From NCBI GenBank assembly GCA_019456165.1, contig VRUJ01000005.1, positions 1-64,000 of the forward strand: a stretch of 64,000 bases of DNA, read 5' to 3'. The position numbers and the translations under genes are program-made. Shown in pieces: positions 45,861 through 55,235 of this stretch. Every line of letters starts with the position of its first letter. Within the stretch, counting starts at the first letter, position 1. Under the pieces are notes generated by a model, which was not told where the DNA came from, did no database searches, and saw only the letters and a program-made list of their open reading frames with translations. Origin of the DNA: Chloroflexota bacterium (GTDB lineage Bacteria; Chloroflexota; Anaerolineae; Anaerolineales; UBA11579).

Positions 45861-46568
45861 ATGAGCGCTCCATCTGCGTCTGCTCGTGCCCTTGATGTTC
45901 GCAAGATGTTTTCCCGCATTGCCCTGCGCTATGACCTGCTCAACCGGCTCATGACCGCAGGGCAAGATGTACGCTGGCGCAGACAAGCGATCCAAAAATT
46001 AAAACTTCGAGAGAATACCAACATTATCGATATAGGAACCGGCACAGGAGACTTAGCCATTGAGGTTGCCAGAAGCCACCCCAGTGTGCGAATTATCGCT
46101 TGTGATTTCACACCAGAGATGATCGGGATCGCTAAAAGACGTCAAAGAGAAGGCAAAATCGACTGGGTGATTGCAGATGCACAACAACTCCCTTTTCCAA
46201 ATAACATTTTCAGCGGTGCGATCTCTGGTTTCTTTTTGCGAAATGCCGCCGATCTAGATAAAGCATTATCCCAACAACACCGCGTACTTGCAGACGACGG
46301 GTGCATAGTCTCCGTAGATACCACCCCGCCACAACCTGGCTTCTTCTTCCCTCTAATTATGCTTCACCTCAAATTTATTATTCCCTTGTTGGGGAAGCTG
46401 CTTACCGGGAACAGAAAAGATTACCAATACCTTACCGATTCAACCACTCAATTCCTCAATGCCGAAAATTTAGCTGAGCGTTTGCGTGTCACTGGTTTTG
46501 AGGAAGTAAACTTCATGCGCCGCATGTTTGGAAGTGTGGCAATTCATTGGGGAAAGAAACCCAAATAG
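45861..46568 (+). CDS. ubiE: Demethylmenaquinone methyltransferase (UbiE/MenG)
   Basis: 235 residues. SAM-dependent C-methyltransferase making menaquinone or ubiquinone. Motif I DIGTGTGDLAIEVA, the family hallmark MFSRIALRYDLLNRLMTAGQDVRWRR near the N-terminus (about residues 17-42), and SGFFLRNAADLDKALSQ-like block, all as in UbiE. No quinone genes adjacent. Menaquinone is the likely product in this lineage. Confidence 0.9.
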   Translation: MSAPSASARALDVRKMFSRIALRYDLLNRLMTAGQDVRWRRQAIQKLKLRENTNIIDIGTGTGDLAIEVARSHPSVRIIACDFTPEMIGIAKRRQREGKIDWVIADAQQLPFPNNIFSGAISGFFLRNAADLDKALSQQHRVLADDGCIVSVDTTPPQPGFFFPLIMLHLKFIIPLLGKLLTGNRKDYQYLTDSTTQFLNAENLAERLRVTGFEEVNFMRRMFGSVAIHWGKKPK

Positions 46569-47257
46569 CGACAAGGAAAACACGGCAGCTCACCAAAGCG
46601 AACAATATTGTTTGTTTTATGACAGCCCAAAACCGATTTGATATCAATGATTAGTATTTAAAACAAGGGTCGAATCAGACTCGTTTTACAAATTTACGAA
46701 AAATATGTAAACGCATTTTCGGAATCAATCCATTAAACCTCTTTAGAAGGTCTCCGGGATTCCAGTTTTGAATAACCATTGAGGTGCACCCCAGAGATTC
46801 TCTACCTTAAAAAATGTTAAGTTTCTTCCCCGAATATTTAAAAAGCACAAGAAAAAAGCACTTCCAGCCCACATATGGGGGAAGGAGGAATAACAACCCC
46901 TACTTTTGGCATGTAAGGAGCAATCGAGATATTCCGAAAAAGTCTAATTACGCGCGGGGAACTCTTTAACATTATAAATCTTAAAGAATGCAATTCTTTT
47001 AGGTTACCGTAGGTTATAAATATTGTGGTTTGAGGTTGACTCTGCTACAATGCTTCCATCACCCACATTCACAAATTTCGCCAGACACATCGCAACAATC
47101 CGGTCAAATGACTTTCCGGTCGAAGCCCAAATTAGTAATTTTACAAGCGATCAAAATTATTATCATAATCTCACATTAATTTGTAGGCAATAATAGACCG
47201 TATTATCTGGCAGCTCTGACAAACAATTCTTGAGTACGCTTGAGGAGGAACACAAGA
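46569..47257. other. Intergenic region upstream of dnaA
   Basis: About 690 bp, AT-rich and without a gene. This is where a replication origin might be expected, but I find no TTATCCACA-type DnaA boxes or close variants in clusters. TTGTGG (47023-47028), 17 nt and TACAAT (47046-47051) is a weak promoter candidate for dnaA. Confidence 0.45.
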
Positions 47258-48604
47258 ATGGATGCGAAACAAGCCTGGCAAGCTGTTCTCGGTCAACTCC
47301 AAATGGAGATGCCAAAAGCGTCGTTTGATACCTGGGTTCGGGATACCGAATTCATCGCCTTTGAAGACGGCTCTTTTATAATCGGGGTTCAAAACACTTA
47401 CGCGCGCGATTGGTTAGATAGCCGCCTGACAAGCACGGTCAGTCGCCTTCTAACCGGAATGATGAACCGCACAATCGAAGTCAGCTTCAGCGTATGGCGA
47501 GAGGGGGATGGAAAAGTTATTCCAGAAGAATTTTCGGAATCCGAAACCGATCAAATCTTAACCAAAAATCTGCCCAACAGCAGCTTGAATCCGCGTTATA
47601 ACTTTGAGAATTTCGTAGTCGGCGCAAGCAATCGTCTCGCCCAAGCCGCTTCCATGGCAGTAGCCGAAAAACCAGCCCAAGCTTACAATCCCCTTTTCCT
47701 TTACGGCGGTGTTGGATTGGGTAAAACTCACCTACTGCACGCTATCGGGAATGCCACCCACGCCAACCAACTCCAGGTATTATATGTTTCTTCTGAAGAA
47801 TTCACCAACGATTTAATCAACGCTATCCGATCGAACAAAACACAAGCCTTCCGTGAAAAATTCCGTAAGTGCGATGTCTTATTGATCGACGATATTCAGT
47901 TTATTGCCGGGAAAGAATCCACCCAAGAGGAATTCTTCCACACTTTCAATACCCTTCACGGCCAGAACAAACAGATCGTGCTCTCCTCCGACCGTTCACC
48001 AAAAGCCATGAGCACATTGGAAGAACGTTTGCGTTCACGCTTTGAGTGGGGGTTAATCGCTGATATTCAAACGCCAGATCTTGAAACTCGCCTGGCGATC
48101 CTGCGCTCTAAAGCCGAGCGTTCAGGTAAAGATGTGCCCCCCGAAGTTTTAGAAGCCATAGCCCAACGAATGCAGTCCAACATCCGCGAATTGGAGGGCG
48201 CGATGAACCGTGTTGTCGCCTATGCGGACCTGCGAGGTCTTGCTCTCAACGTGGATTTAGTAGAATCAGCACTGGCTGACTTGATTCCCCAACATCGCGA
48301 ACTGGCCGCCGATCAAATCATAGAAACTGTTGCCCATTCATTTGGCATTCCCCTTGAACGGTTACTGTCCCGCGAACGCACCAGGCAGGTAGCTTTACCC
48401 CGCCAAGTCGCAATGTACCTATTGCGCGAGGAGGCTCAAATCTCCTTGCCGCAAATCGGTGATGTTCTTGGTGGGCGCGACCACACCACTGTGATGTACG
48501 GCTGCGACAAGATTTCCGACTTACTAGAACATGATGCCCGACTACGCAGGCAGGTAGTAGATATCCGCGATTTGCTTTACAAACAATCCCAACCAGCATG
48601 GTAG
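47258..48604 (+). CDS. dnaA: Chromosomal replication initiator DnaA
   Basis: 448 residues. Domain I (1-90, AWQAVLGQLQMEMPKASFDTW-type), short domain II, then AAA+ domain III with Walker A GGVGLGKTHLLHAIGN and Walker B LLIDDIQFI, and C-terminal DNA-binding domain IV with GGRDHTTVMYGCDKI. Start at ATG 47258, with GAGGAGGAA 8 nt upstream; the ATG at 47240 is not supported. Unlike many genomes, dnaN and gyrase genes do not follow; the next genes are a TfoX-like protein and a phosphodiesterase. Confidence 0.97.
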   Translation: MDAKQAWQAVLGQLQMEMPKASFDTWVRDTEFIAFEDGSFIIGVQNTYARDWLDSRLTSTVSRLLTGMMNRTIEVSFSVWREGDGKVIPEEFSESETDQILTKNLPNSSLNPRYNFENFVVGASNRLAQAASMAVAEKPAQAYNPLFLYGGVGLGKTHLLHAIGNATHANQLQVLYVSSEEFTNDLINAIRSNKTQAFREKFRKCDVLLIDDIQFIAGKESTQEEFFHTFNTLHGQNKQIVLSSDRSPKAMSTLEERLRSRFEWGLIADIQTPDLETRLAILRSKAERSGKDVPPEVLEAIAQRMQSNIRELEGAMNRVVAYADLRGLALNVDLVESALADLIPQHRELAADQIIETVAHSFGIPLERLLSRERTRQVALPRQVAMYLLREEAQISLPQIGDVLGGRDHTTVMYGCDKISDLLEHDARLRRQVVDIRDLLYKQSQPAW

Positions 48605-48765
48605 GGATGAACCCTGCAAGAATCATTGCGCCCTGCTGGGCCTGCCTTCCCACAGCCGGGTGCAATTTTATTTAACCATTATCAACTTAATCGTAGTCAC
48701 AATGCTGAGAGCATTTCAATAGAAATTTTTGCCGCTGCTACCGAAAAAAAATAATTCTCACAACT

Positions 48766-49074
48766 CTAGCTAAGTTTACTCACATAATCTAATGCCATCT
48801 CAGCCATCTGGCCCCATTCAGTTGCTTGGGATACAGGAACCTGAACCCATTCTTTAAAAGCATTCCCTTTTCCGCGTGGGTCAAATAGTTTGGCGCCCTC
48901 GAGGTTCAATGCCTGGCTGTGTGCCTCTGCGGTTAGCTTGAACGCCAAATCGCCGCCAAACTGAACCACAAAGGCTTTCCCATTTACATTCAAACAAGGC
49001 TTTCCAAACCATTTCGCCGCGGCTACTTGTGGATTGCCAGCAAATTGCTCGATCAGAGTTTCCAAATCACTCAA
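48766..49074 (-). CDS. TfoX N-terminal-domain-like protein
   Basis: 102 residues. KWFGKPCLNVNGKAFVVQFG followed by LFDPRGKGNAFKEWVQVP matches the TfoX_N/MmcQ-like fold of about 100 residues. Such stand-alone proteins are common and mostly uncharacterised; TfoX itself controls competence. No competence genes are adjacent. It precedes, or is the distal gene of, the transcript with the phosphodiesterase (32-nt gap). Confidence 0.65.
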   Translation of the reverse strand: MSDLETLIEQFAGNPQVAAAKWFGKPCLNVNGKAFVVQFGGDLAFKLTAEAHSQALNLEGAKLFDPRGKGNAFKEWVQVPVSQATEWGQMAEMALDYVSKLS

Positions 49075-49105
49075 AGTATCACCTCCAAAGTTTAGCGTTT
49101 ACAAA

Positions 49106-50404
49106 TTATAACCTAGCTGCCAGGAAAGGCACTAACATTTCCTCGGGAGAAAGGCCGCCGTGTCGTCCGATTATCGGATTTTCTTGACTGCCCCACCACA
49201 GATAGGCATCTCCGCGTGTAACCAAAATTAAATCGCCACTACGATCCCCAATAGCTGCATGTGGATTACCAGAACCAAACAAACCATTATCAACTGCATA
49301 GCTGGATTCTAAAATTTCAAATTGGTTTGGCCAGGTACGCGCAATATATTCGCGCACTGCTTCAATCTGCCCTGGGCGGATGTGCAAATATGCAAGACGG
49401 TTCTCGCCGGTTGGATTGATATGCAAGCGTCTTACCAGATCTGGGTGGTTTTTCAGATCATAGTGCGGGTCTTTTCGTGTTGTAATCTGCCCATGATCCG
49501 CACATAAAATAACCACTGTGTCTTTTCGGGCATCCGCGCTCAATAAACTTAGAAAATTACGTTCAAATACTGCACTGAAATGAGCAAATTCGGCCGCAGA
49601 GCGTTCATTATCCGGGCCATGAATATGAGAGAGCCCGTCAACCGCACCCCAATACACCCACGCGTAGAGACGTTCTTCAAGTCTACTCTCCAGCAGTTGC
49701 CGCACGCTGATCCACAAATCTGCTGGGGTACTGAAAGGATGCACATTTACCTCAGAAAAGAACATGCGCGAAAGACCCGAACGCACGATGGAGTAATGTT
49801 GGAAAGCGTATGCCCCTATGTCATGCGCAACAAGGTGGGCGCCCAAAGTCGAGTAGCCCGATTCCGGAGCTGGTAAAAAAGTTTCCGGGTCGAAACCAGC
49901 ACTGCTCAAATTCCCCCCCTGACCGCGATAAGTAATCGGCTTGTGAGAAATCATGTTTGTCACAATTCCGTATTCCTTCAACCACAACTCGTAACCGAGT
50001 ATTCCGTGTTCTAAAGCAGGACGTCCGGTCCACAGGGTGGTAAGAGCTGCACTGGTGGTTGATGGAGTAATCGATGTTATGGGAGCGAGCAAACCTTGTG
50101 CCAAAAGACTCTCCCAAACTGGCAAATCGCCAGCAGCTATCCAACGCTGCAAGCGGTGTAAGGCTAAGGCATCCATCAATACCAAAATCACCCGCCGGAT
50201 ATTTTTGCCCAATGGCACGAGGATTTCTTCCCTCAAGCCTGAGGCCCCGAACTCCGGCGCACCCAAGAGGCGGCAAATACTAGAGGGTATATTTAAAATC
50301 GAATCCCCGTCGTAATTTGGGTAAACAAAACCATCTCCAAGATCAAGGTTGGGCAGTCGATGTGCTTTGATTTTCGGCAGCAAATCGGGGGTTAGATCAG
50401 TCAT
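49106..50404 (-). CDS. Type I phosphodiesterase/nucleotide pyrophosphatase (alkaline phosphatase superfamily)
   Basis: 432 residues. RRVILVLMDALALHRL carries the first metal-binding Asp, SITPSTTSAALTTLWTGR the nucleophilic Thr/Ser, WGAVDGLSHIHGPD the Asp/His metal ligands, and ILCADHGQITTRKD and GRHGGLSPEEMLVPFLAARL the last ones. No signal peptide, so it acts inside the cell. Substrate unknown: nucleotides or phosphoesters. Confidence 0.85.
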   Translation of the reverse strand: MTDLTPDLLPKIKAHRLPNLDLGDGFVYPNYDGDSILNIPSSICRLLGAPEFGASGLREEILVPLGKNIRRVILVLMDALALHRLQRWIAAGDLPVWESLLAQGLLAPITSITPSTTSAALTTLWTGRPALEHGILGYELWLKEYGIVTNMISHKPITYRGQGGNLSSAGFDPETFLPAPESGYSTLGAHLVAHDIGAYAFQHYSIVRSGLSRMFFSEVNVHPFSTPADLWISVRQLLESRLEERLYAWVYWGAVDGLSHIHGPDNERSAAEFAHFSAVFERNFLSLLSADARKDTVVILCADHGQITTRKDPHYDLKNHPDLVRRLHINPTGENRLAYLHIRPGQIEAVREYIARTWPNQFEILESSYAVDNGLFGSGNPHAAIGDRSGDLILVTRGDAYLWWGSQENPIIGRHGGLSPEEMLVPFLAARL

Positions 50405-50570
50405 TTTATTGTTGCCTCATGGAAATTTTAATGTGAAATCTTGTCTTTCACTTACTGTTTTGATAAATTTCATTTATAATATTCTACCGATAAAAACTTT
50501 TCCAACCAGCAAACATTAGCAGGAAAATTGCAGACTCCAGAAAAGATAAATTAATGGTAGCCAAAAGCTA

Positions 50571-50783
50571 ATGGAAAGATCCTGGACTATCAGGAATAAA
50601 TTTGGTCAGTTGTTTTCTGGCCGCCGGGGGCGCGACCTACGCGAATATCTTACCGCGTATTTAATGATCTCTCTATCCATATTATTAGTTTTTCTTTTCG
50701 GCCTATTCCCTGTTGGTTATGTTATATTGATCAGTCCATACAAATGGCGTCTGGAACGCAGCGATTCCCTTGTTATTGAGTAA
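50571..50783 (+). pseudogene. MalF-type sugar ABC permease reduced to its N-terminus
   Basis: 70 residues: basic start (SGRRGRDLREYLTAYLMI) and one membrane helix ending LFGLFPVGYVILISPYKWRL. This is how MalF-like inner-membrane components begin; they normally continue for another 220-plus residues, including the EAA loop. Here a stop follows and the next 180 bp hold no further permease sequence. The neighbouring sugar-binding lipoprotein makes the origin clear. No ribosome binding site of note. Confidence 0.6.
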
Positions 50784-50961
50784 TACATCAAACCCTCTCA
50801 TAATATTACTAATATCAACTTTTAATTAGCAATAAAAACGACTCATTAAAAATACGCTTTATTAATAATTTGTTAAAAGCCCATAAAATGATGATAAAAT
50901 TTTGTGTATGATAATAAATCTGACAAATCCTAATTCCTTTGGTAACTAAAGCGAAAAAAGA

Positions 50962-52353
50962 ATGCCCTCAAATAAACTGCTGCTTTTCTTATTGGTTGTT
51001 TTCCTGCTGCCGCTCACTCTAACGGCATGTGGTTCAGGCGATGCAACCGAATCGCCATCGGAAGAAACTCAGGCAGCCGCATCGGAAGTAACAGAATCCC
51101 TCGACCCAGAAATCACCGTTGACCCCTCTGGTCAAACCGTAGCCTTCTGGCACGTCTGGGGTTCTGGATTAAAATCCGAGGTTCTGCAGTCCGTAGTCGA
51201 TGAATTCAATGTTTCCAACGAGTGGGGTATCATTGTCGAATCCCTCTACAAAGGCCGCTACAGCGACCTTGAATCTGCCATGAATGAAGCAATCCGAACT
51301 GGAGAAGTTCCCACCTCATTAGTCGGTTACTCGAATGTGCTTGCCAATTGGTACATGGTTGATATTGTGGTTAATTTCAACGATTTTATCTACAACCCCG
51401 TGTATGGTCTATCGGATGAAGAACTTGAATCTATGTATGATGGCACATTCAATGGCGCTGTTACCACAAATGGCGAACGCGCAGGTTGGCCAATCAGCCA
51501 ATCTGCCAACGTGATGTTCTATAACGTCACCTGGGCGCAAGAGCTGGGCTTCGATTCACCACCTTCAAACGCAGCCGAGTTCAAAGAGCAGGCTTGTGCG
51601 GCATCCGCTGCTAATGATGCAGATGGTGATCCGGACAATGACGGCACCGGCGGTCTGGTTATGTACGCAATCACTCCAAATGTTATGTCCTTCATCTACG
51701 CTTTTGGCGGTAATGTTCTCAATGACGCCGGAGATGGATATGACTTCACCGGCCAGGACGTAGTGGATGTAGCTCTGTACTTGAAAGATTTACAAGACAG
51801 CGGCTGCACTCTGACAACCGAGAGCTATCCGAACCCCGAGTTTGCTAGCCGCAAGGCACTCTTCGTGATGTCCTCAACAACCGATTTGCCATTCCAGTTG
51901 GACGCATTTGAAGACGCCGGTAACTCAGACGAGTGGACCCTGTTCCCCTTCCTTGGGCCCAATGGCAACATGGCTGTTATCGCATTTGGTCAATACGTCG
52001 CCATTGTCTCGACAACACCTGAGCAAGATCTGGCCTCCTGGCTATTTATCAAATATCTAACTTCCCCAGAAGTCCAGGCGCAGTGGAGCCAGGCCAGCGC
52101 TTACTTCCCAACCCAGAGCAGCACAGTTCCTCTATTAGCTGACTATTCCGCCAATAACCCCATTTGGGCGCTTGGTTTGGACCTGGCCCAATATGGAAAC
52201 AGTGAACCGGCTCTGGCTTCCTGGACTTCCGTACGCAGTGTAATTCAAGATGCTTTCTTTACCATAATGGCAGCCGAAACTGAAGAAGAAGTTCTCACGA
52301 TCCTGGAAGAATTAAACATAACCGCTGCAGAACTAGTAGCCGAATTACAATGA
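50962..52353 (+). CDS. Extracellular sugar-binding lipoprotein of an ABC importer
   Basis: 463 residues, family 1 solute-binding protein. Lipobox TLTACGS gives lipidated Cys23, then an acidic spacer, then VAFWHVWGSGLKSEVLQSVVDEFN, typical of the sugar-binding cluster, and a C-terminal hinge. An Asp-rich segment DADGDPDNDGTGG (about residues 219-231) could be a calcium loop. It would deliver an oligosaccharide to a MalFGK-type transporter, but only a 70-residue remnant of one permease is present next door. Confidence 0.88.
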   Translation: MPSNKLLLFLLVVFLLPLTLTACGSGDATESPSEETQAAASEVTESLDPEITVDPSGQTVAFWHVWGSGLKSEVLQSVVDEFNVSNEWGIIVESLYKGRYSDLESAMNEAIRTGEVPTSLVGYSNVLANWYMVDIVVNFNDFIYNPVYGLSDEELESMYDGTFNGAVTTNGERAGWPISQSANVMFYNVTWAQELGFDSPPSNAAEFKEQACAASAANDADGDPDNDGTGGLVMYAITPNVMSFIYAFGGNVLNDAGDGYDFTGQDVVDVALYLKDLQDSGCTLTTESYPNPEFASRKALFVMSSTTDLPFQLDAFEDAGNSDEWTLFPFLGPNGNMAVIAFGQYVAIVSTTPEQDLASWLFIKYLTSPEVQAQWSQASAYFPTQSSTVPLLADYSANNPIWALGLDLAQYGNSEPALASWTSVRSVIQDAFFTIMAAETEEEVLTILEELNITAAELVAELQ

Positions 52354-52395
52354 TCCTGTAAAGGGTTTTCGTTTAAACTAACAGCAAAAACTCTG

Positions 52396-52417
52396 CCTGC
52401 CACATGCCTGTGGCGGG
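52396..52417. repeat. REP-like hairpin
   Basis: CCTGCCACA (52396-52404) pairs with TGTGGCGGG (52409-52417) with one G-U pair. No T-tract directly after it (AGGTATGTCTTTA). It could act as a terminator for the binding-protein gene or be a dispersed palindrome. Confidence 0.4.
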
Positions 52418-52486
52418 AGGTATGTCTTTAATTCTTTCAAGATTTTTTTGCGAGCGTAGAGGTAAAGCCTGCTATATAATGCAGCT

Positions 52487-52777
52487 ATGGATACCAACAA
52501 AGATTTGGATTGGATGCTCTGGCAAGTGGAGGACAGCGATATTAATGACCCGCCCTCGGCTAACCTGATTCGCGCTATCCAACCCTACAACCAGAAATAC
52601 GGCCTGGTTCCCAACCGCTGCGAAGTGGCTCCGGAGTGGGCGGCGGATTTGAAAGCGCCTGGGGGTATGCTGATCTCTGCTTCAAAAGATGTGCGGCCGC
52701 GCCATTTTCTACTTACAGTAGACCCCCATCTGAAGACAACTGCGAGTACACAGCGCATGCTCAACGCTCGCCAGTAA
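52487..52777 (+). CDS. Hypothetical protein upstream of RNase HI
   Basis: 96 residues, no family recognised; contains DWMLWQVEDSDINDPPSANL and a central PEWAADLKAPGGMLISASKD. TATAAT at 52475-52480 ends 6 nt before the ATG and there is no Shine-Dalgarno, so the transcript may be leaderless. Its stop overlaps the RNase HI start (TAATG), so the two are translationally coupled. Confidence 0.6.
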   Translation: MDTNKDLDWMLWQVEDSDINDPPSANLIRAIQPYNQKYGLVPNRCEVAPEWAADLKAPGGMLISASKDVRPRHFLLTVDPHLKTTASTQRMLNARQ

Positions 52778-53217
52778 TGCCAAAGCTCCCCCAGATTACA
52801 ATTTACACCGACGGCTCGTGTGAACCTAACCCAGGCCCAGGTGGATGGGCGGCTTTGCTGCTCTCTGGCACAAGTGAGAAAATCCTCACTGGCAGTGAAG
52901 CGCACACCACCAACAACCGCATGGAACTGACTGCCGCTATACAGGCTCTCAACAGCCTCAAGCAGACCTCCAAGATTGGTTTTTACACTGATTCCGAGTA
53001 TTTGCGGCGTGGAATTAATGAGTGGCTGCCCAACTGGCGGGAGCGCAATTGGCGACGCAAGGGCGGAAAACTAGCGAATGTGGATTTGTGGAAAGCGCTA
53101 GATAAGGCAATCCAAACCCATAAGATAACCTGGCATTGGGTGCGCGGACATGCTGGGAACCAAGGTAATCAGCGCGTGGATAGATTGGCCCGGCAGGCCA
53201 TGAAAACAAGGTTGTAA
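52777..53217 (+). CDS. rnhA: Ribonuclease HI
   Basis: 146 residues. Removes RNA from RNA-DNA hybrids. Catalytic residues are the Asp in IYTDGSCEPNPGPGGWA, Glu in NNRMELTAAI, Asp in FYTDSEYLRRGI and Asp in GNQRVDRLARQ, with the basic protrusion (NWRERNWRRKGGK) present. I use ATG 52777, overlapping the stop of the previous gene; the frame opens far upstream without support. A terminator hairpin shared with the tRNA cluster follows. Confidence 0.95.
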   Translation: MPKLPQITIYTDGSCEPNPGPGGWAALLLSGTSEKILTGSEAHTTNNRMELTAAIQALNSLKQTSKIGFYTDSEYLRRGINEWLPNWRERNWRRKGGKLANVDLWKALDKAIQTHKITWHWVRGHAGNQGNQRVDRLARQAMKTRL

Positions 53218-53221
53218 ATTA

Positions 53222-53252
53222 ATAAATTAAAGGCGAGCTTAGTAGGCTCGCC
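53222..53252 (-). terminator. Terminator of the tRNA cluster
   Basis: GGCGAGC (53232-53238) pairs with GCTCGCC (53246-53252). On the minus strand it is followed by TTTAATTTAT, so it ends transcription after tRNA-Cys. It lies between the convergent rnhA and tRNA genes and may work in both directions. Confidence 0.7.
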
Positions 53253-53265
53253 CTTATCACTGAGG

Positions 53266-53336
<71 letters not shown>

Positions 53337-53386
53337 GGTAATTCTTACTAATTGTAAATGATAATCGCCTTCAGCGATATTCACCT

Positions 53387-53415
53387 TTGAAAAACCCCGC
53401 AGTTTTTCTGCAGGG
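53387..53415 (-). terminator. Intrinsic terminator between tRNA-Gly and tRNA-Cys
   Basis: On the minus strand CCCTGCAG pairs with CTGCGGGG (one G-U) around five A residues, followed by TTTTC. It could separate tRNA-Cys from the upstream pair or attenuate read-through. Confidence 0.55.
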
Positions 53416-53444
53416 CTTCTCAAATTCAGCTGCTGCTAAAACAG

Positions 53445-53516
53445 AGCGGGCGAGGAGATTCGAACTCCTGACCTTCTCCTTGGCAAGGAGGTATTCTACC
53501 ACTGAACTACGCCCGC
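53445..53516 (-). tRNA. tRNA-Gly (GCC)
   Basis: Acceptor GCGGGCG/CGCCCGC, anticodon loop TTGCCAA with anticodon GCC, T-arm AGGAG-TTCGAAT-CTCCT, 72 nt. Confidence 0.95.
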
Positions 53517-53531
53517 AAACTAGGCACAAAG

Positions 53532-53604
53532 TGCCGAGAGACAGAATCGAACTGTCGACCCTACGATTTTCAGTCGTATGCTCTACCAACTGAGCTATCT
53601 CGGC
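53532..53604 (-). tRNA. tRNA-Phe (GAA)
   Basis: Acceptor GCCGAGA/TCTCGGC, anticodon loop CTGAAAA with anticodon GAA, T-arm GACAG-TTCGATT-CTGTC, discriminator A, 73 nt. First gene of the cluster. Confidence 0.95.
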
Positions 53605-53681
53605 CAGCCTACTTTTATCCTTTCCTTAGGCCAGAAAATTTTAATCGCTAGTTTGGGGATTGTCAAGCGTATGCTTGAATT

Positions 53682-54131
53682 TCATCCCTCCCAGCGCATC
53701 CCCACTCGCCGAGCCGGAACACCTGCCCAAATCTCGCCTTCTCCGGTTGATTCCCGTAAAACCGCGTTAGCGCCTAAAACTGTGCCCTTGGCCACGCGCA
53801 GTACTCCAGACATACACAACACTTTAGCGCCAGATGATAGCACCGCGTCATCTTCCACTACAATCCCTTCAAAGGTTGATTCGTTCATGGGTTTGTAAAT
53901 ATCAGCCCTGCCTAGTGAAACGCCGGGATAGATCTTCACATCATTGCCTATCTTAGTCTTTGGATGAATCACCACTCCAAAACCACCATGCACCAGGTAG
54001 AAGCCTGCGCCTATCTCCACGGAGTGTGGAATCTCGACACTCAACAATTTGAGCACATAATAAGCCGCGCGTCCGAGAACCGGCAAGCGTCGGGCAGAAA
54101 CCAAAATCGAGTATACGTCTCGGCGAGCCAT
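53682..54131 (-). CDS. Hexapeptide-repeat acetyltransferase, serine O-acetyltransferase-like
   Basis: 149 residues. Left-handed beta-helix signature: IPHSVEIGAGFYLVHGGFGV with the SAT-type active-site His, VIHPKTKIGNDVKIYPGVSLG and GIVVEDDAVLSSGAKVL. Shorter than CysE (about 270), lacking its N-terminal helical domain, and placed 3 nt after wecB, so it more likely acetylates a sugar or amino sugar precursor than serine. GAGGT precedes the ATG. Confidence 0.75.
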   Translation of the reverse strand: MARRDVYSILVSARRLPVLGRAAYYVLKLLSVEIPHSVEIGAGFYLVHGGFGVVIHPKTKIGNDVKIYPGVSLGRADIYKPMNESTFEGIVVEDDAVLSSGAKVLCMSGVLRVAKGTVLGANAVLRESTGEGEIWAGVPARRVGMRWEG

Positions 54132-54134
54132 CTA

Positions 54135-55235
54135 TCAAACTACCTCTCGCAAACTACTAGCCACCCTGTCTGCCGTTCGGCCGTCCCAAAGTTCCGGACG
54201 TACCCCGCGCTGCCAATTCCCCTGGAGAACATCGCTTACTGCCTGTGCAATCGCATCCGGCTGTACGAGGCGGTTAGTTCCTTTGGAGATCGTAATTGGG
54301 CGTTCAGTATTGTTCCTCACTGTCAGGCAGGGTATATCCAGGTAAGTGGTCTCCTCCTGAATGCCCCCAGAATCCGTGATAACCAGGCTGCTTTGGCGCA
54401 CCAAACTCATAAAGGGCACATACCCTAGCGGCTCGGTTAAATGTAAATTGGTGGCTGAATTAATTTTTTCCCAAAACTCATATTTCTCCAACCTATCGCG
54501 TGTGCGTGGATGCACGGGAAACAACACAGCAATACTCTCGCTAACCGCCAAAAGCTGCCCAACCAGCACAGATAAGTTTTCTTGCTCATCCACATTAAAA
54601 TTACGGTGTAAAGTAACTACTGCGTAAGTTTGTGGATCCAGGTTGAATGTTTTCAATGTCTGCTCTGCCTCGATCTTTTCGCGCAGCATTTCATAAGAAT
54701 CCATCATAATGTTTCCAACCCGTACAATCTTTTCCTCAGATACACCCTCTTTTACTAGGTTTTCATCCGCATCGGGGGATGGCGTCCATAATAAATCACT
54801 GAGCGCGTCAGTCACTATACGGTTGATCTCCTCTGGCATGCTCCTATCTCTGCTGCGCAAACCAGCTTCCAGGTGCGCGACTGGCAAATGGAGTTTCTTG
54901 GCTGTGATGGTACAGGCCAGTGTAGAGTTAACGTCACCAACCACGACTACCCAATCTGGAGGTTTCTCCAGGCATACCTTTTCATACGCCAGCATAACGC
55001 CCGCGGTTTGCTCCGCATGGCTGCCGCTGCCCACGTTTAAATGAATGTCAGGGTCTGGGAGACCTAGGTCGCGCAAAAATGTAGCAGACATATTGTCATC
55101 ATAATGCTGCCCTGTGTGCACTAAAACTGGAGTGCACCACTCTTCGCGCTTCAGAGCGTGATATAGCGGCGCAACTTTCATAAAGTTTGGCCTGGCCGCG
55201 GCGATCAGGTGAATAACGGGTATTTCTTTAGGCAT
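54135..55235 (-). CDS. wecB: UDP-N-acetylglucosamine 2-epimerase (non-hydrolysing)
   Basis: 366 residues. Makes UDP-ManNAc from UDP-GlcNAc for surface polymers. Family blocks: AARPNFMKVAPLYHALKRE, HTGQHYDDNMS, GDVNSTLA, HLEAGLRSRDRSMPEEINR and ITDSGGIQEE, with catalytic-site acidic and His residues intact. Its start overlaps the stop of the upstream SAM hydroxide adenosyltransferase by 8 nt. With the acetyltransferase it forms a small sugar-nucleotide operon. Confidence 0.92.
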   Translation of the reverse strand: MPKEIPVIHLIAAARPNFMKVAPLYHALKREEWCTPVLVHTGQHYDDNMSATFLRDLGLPDPDIHLNVGSGSHAEQTAGVMLAYEKVCLEKPPDWVVVVGDVNSTLACTITAKKLHLPVAHLEAGLRSRDRSMPEEINRIVTDALSDLLWTPSPDADENLVKEGVSEEKIVRVGNIMMDSYEMLREKIEAEQTLKTFNLDPQTYAVVTLHRNFNVDEQENLSVLVGQLLAVSESIAVLFPVHPRTRDRLEKYEFWEKINSATNLHLTEPLGYVPFMSLVRQSSLVITDSGGIQEETTYLDIPCLTVRNNTERPITISKGTNRLVQPDAIAQAVSDVLQGNWQRGVRPELWDGRTADRVASSLREVV

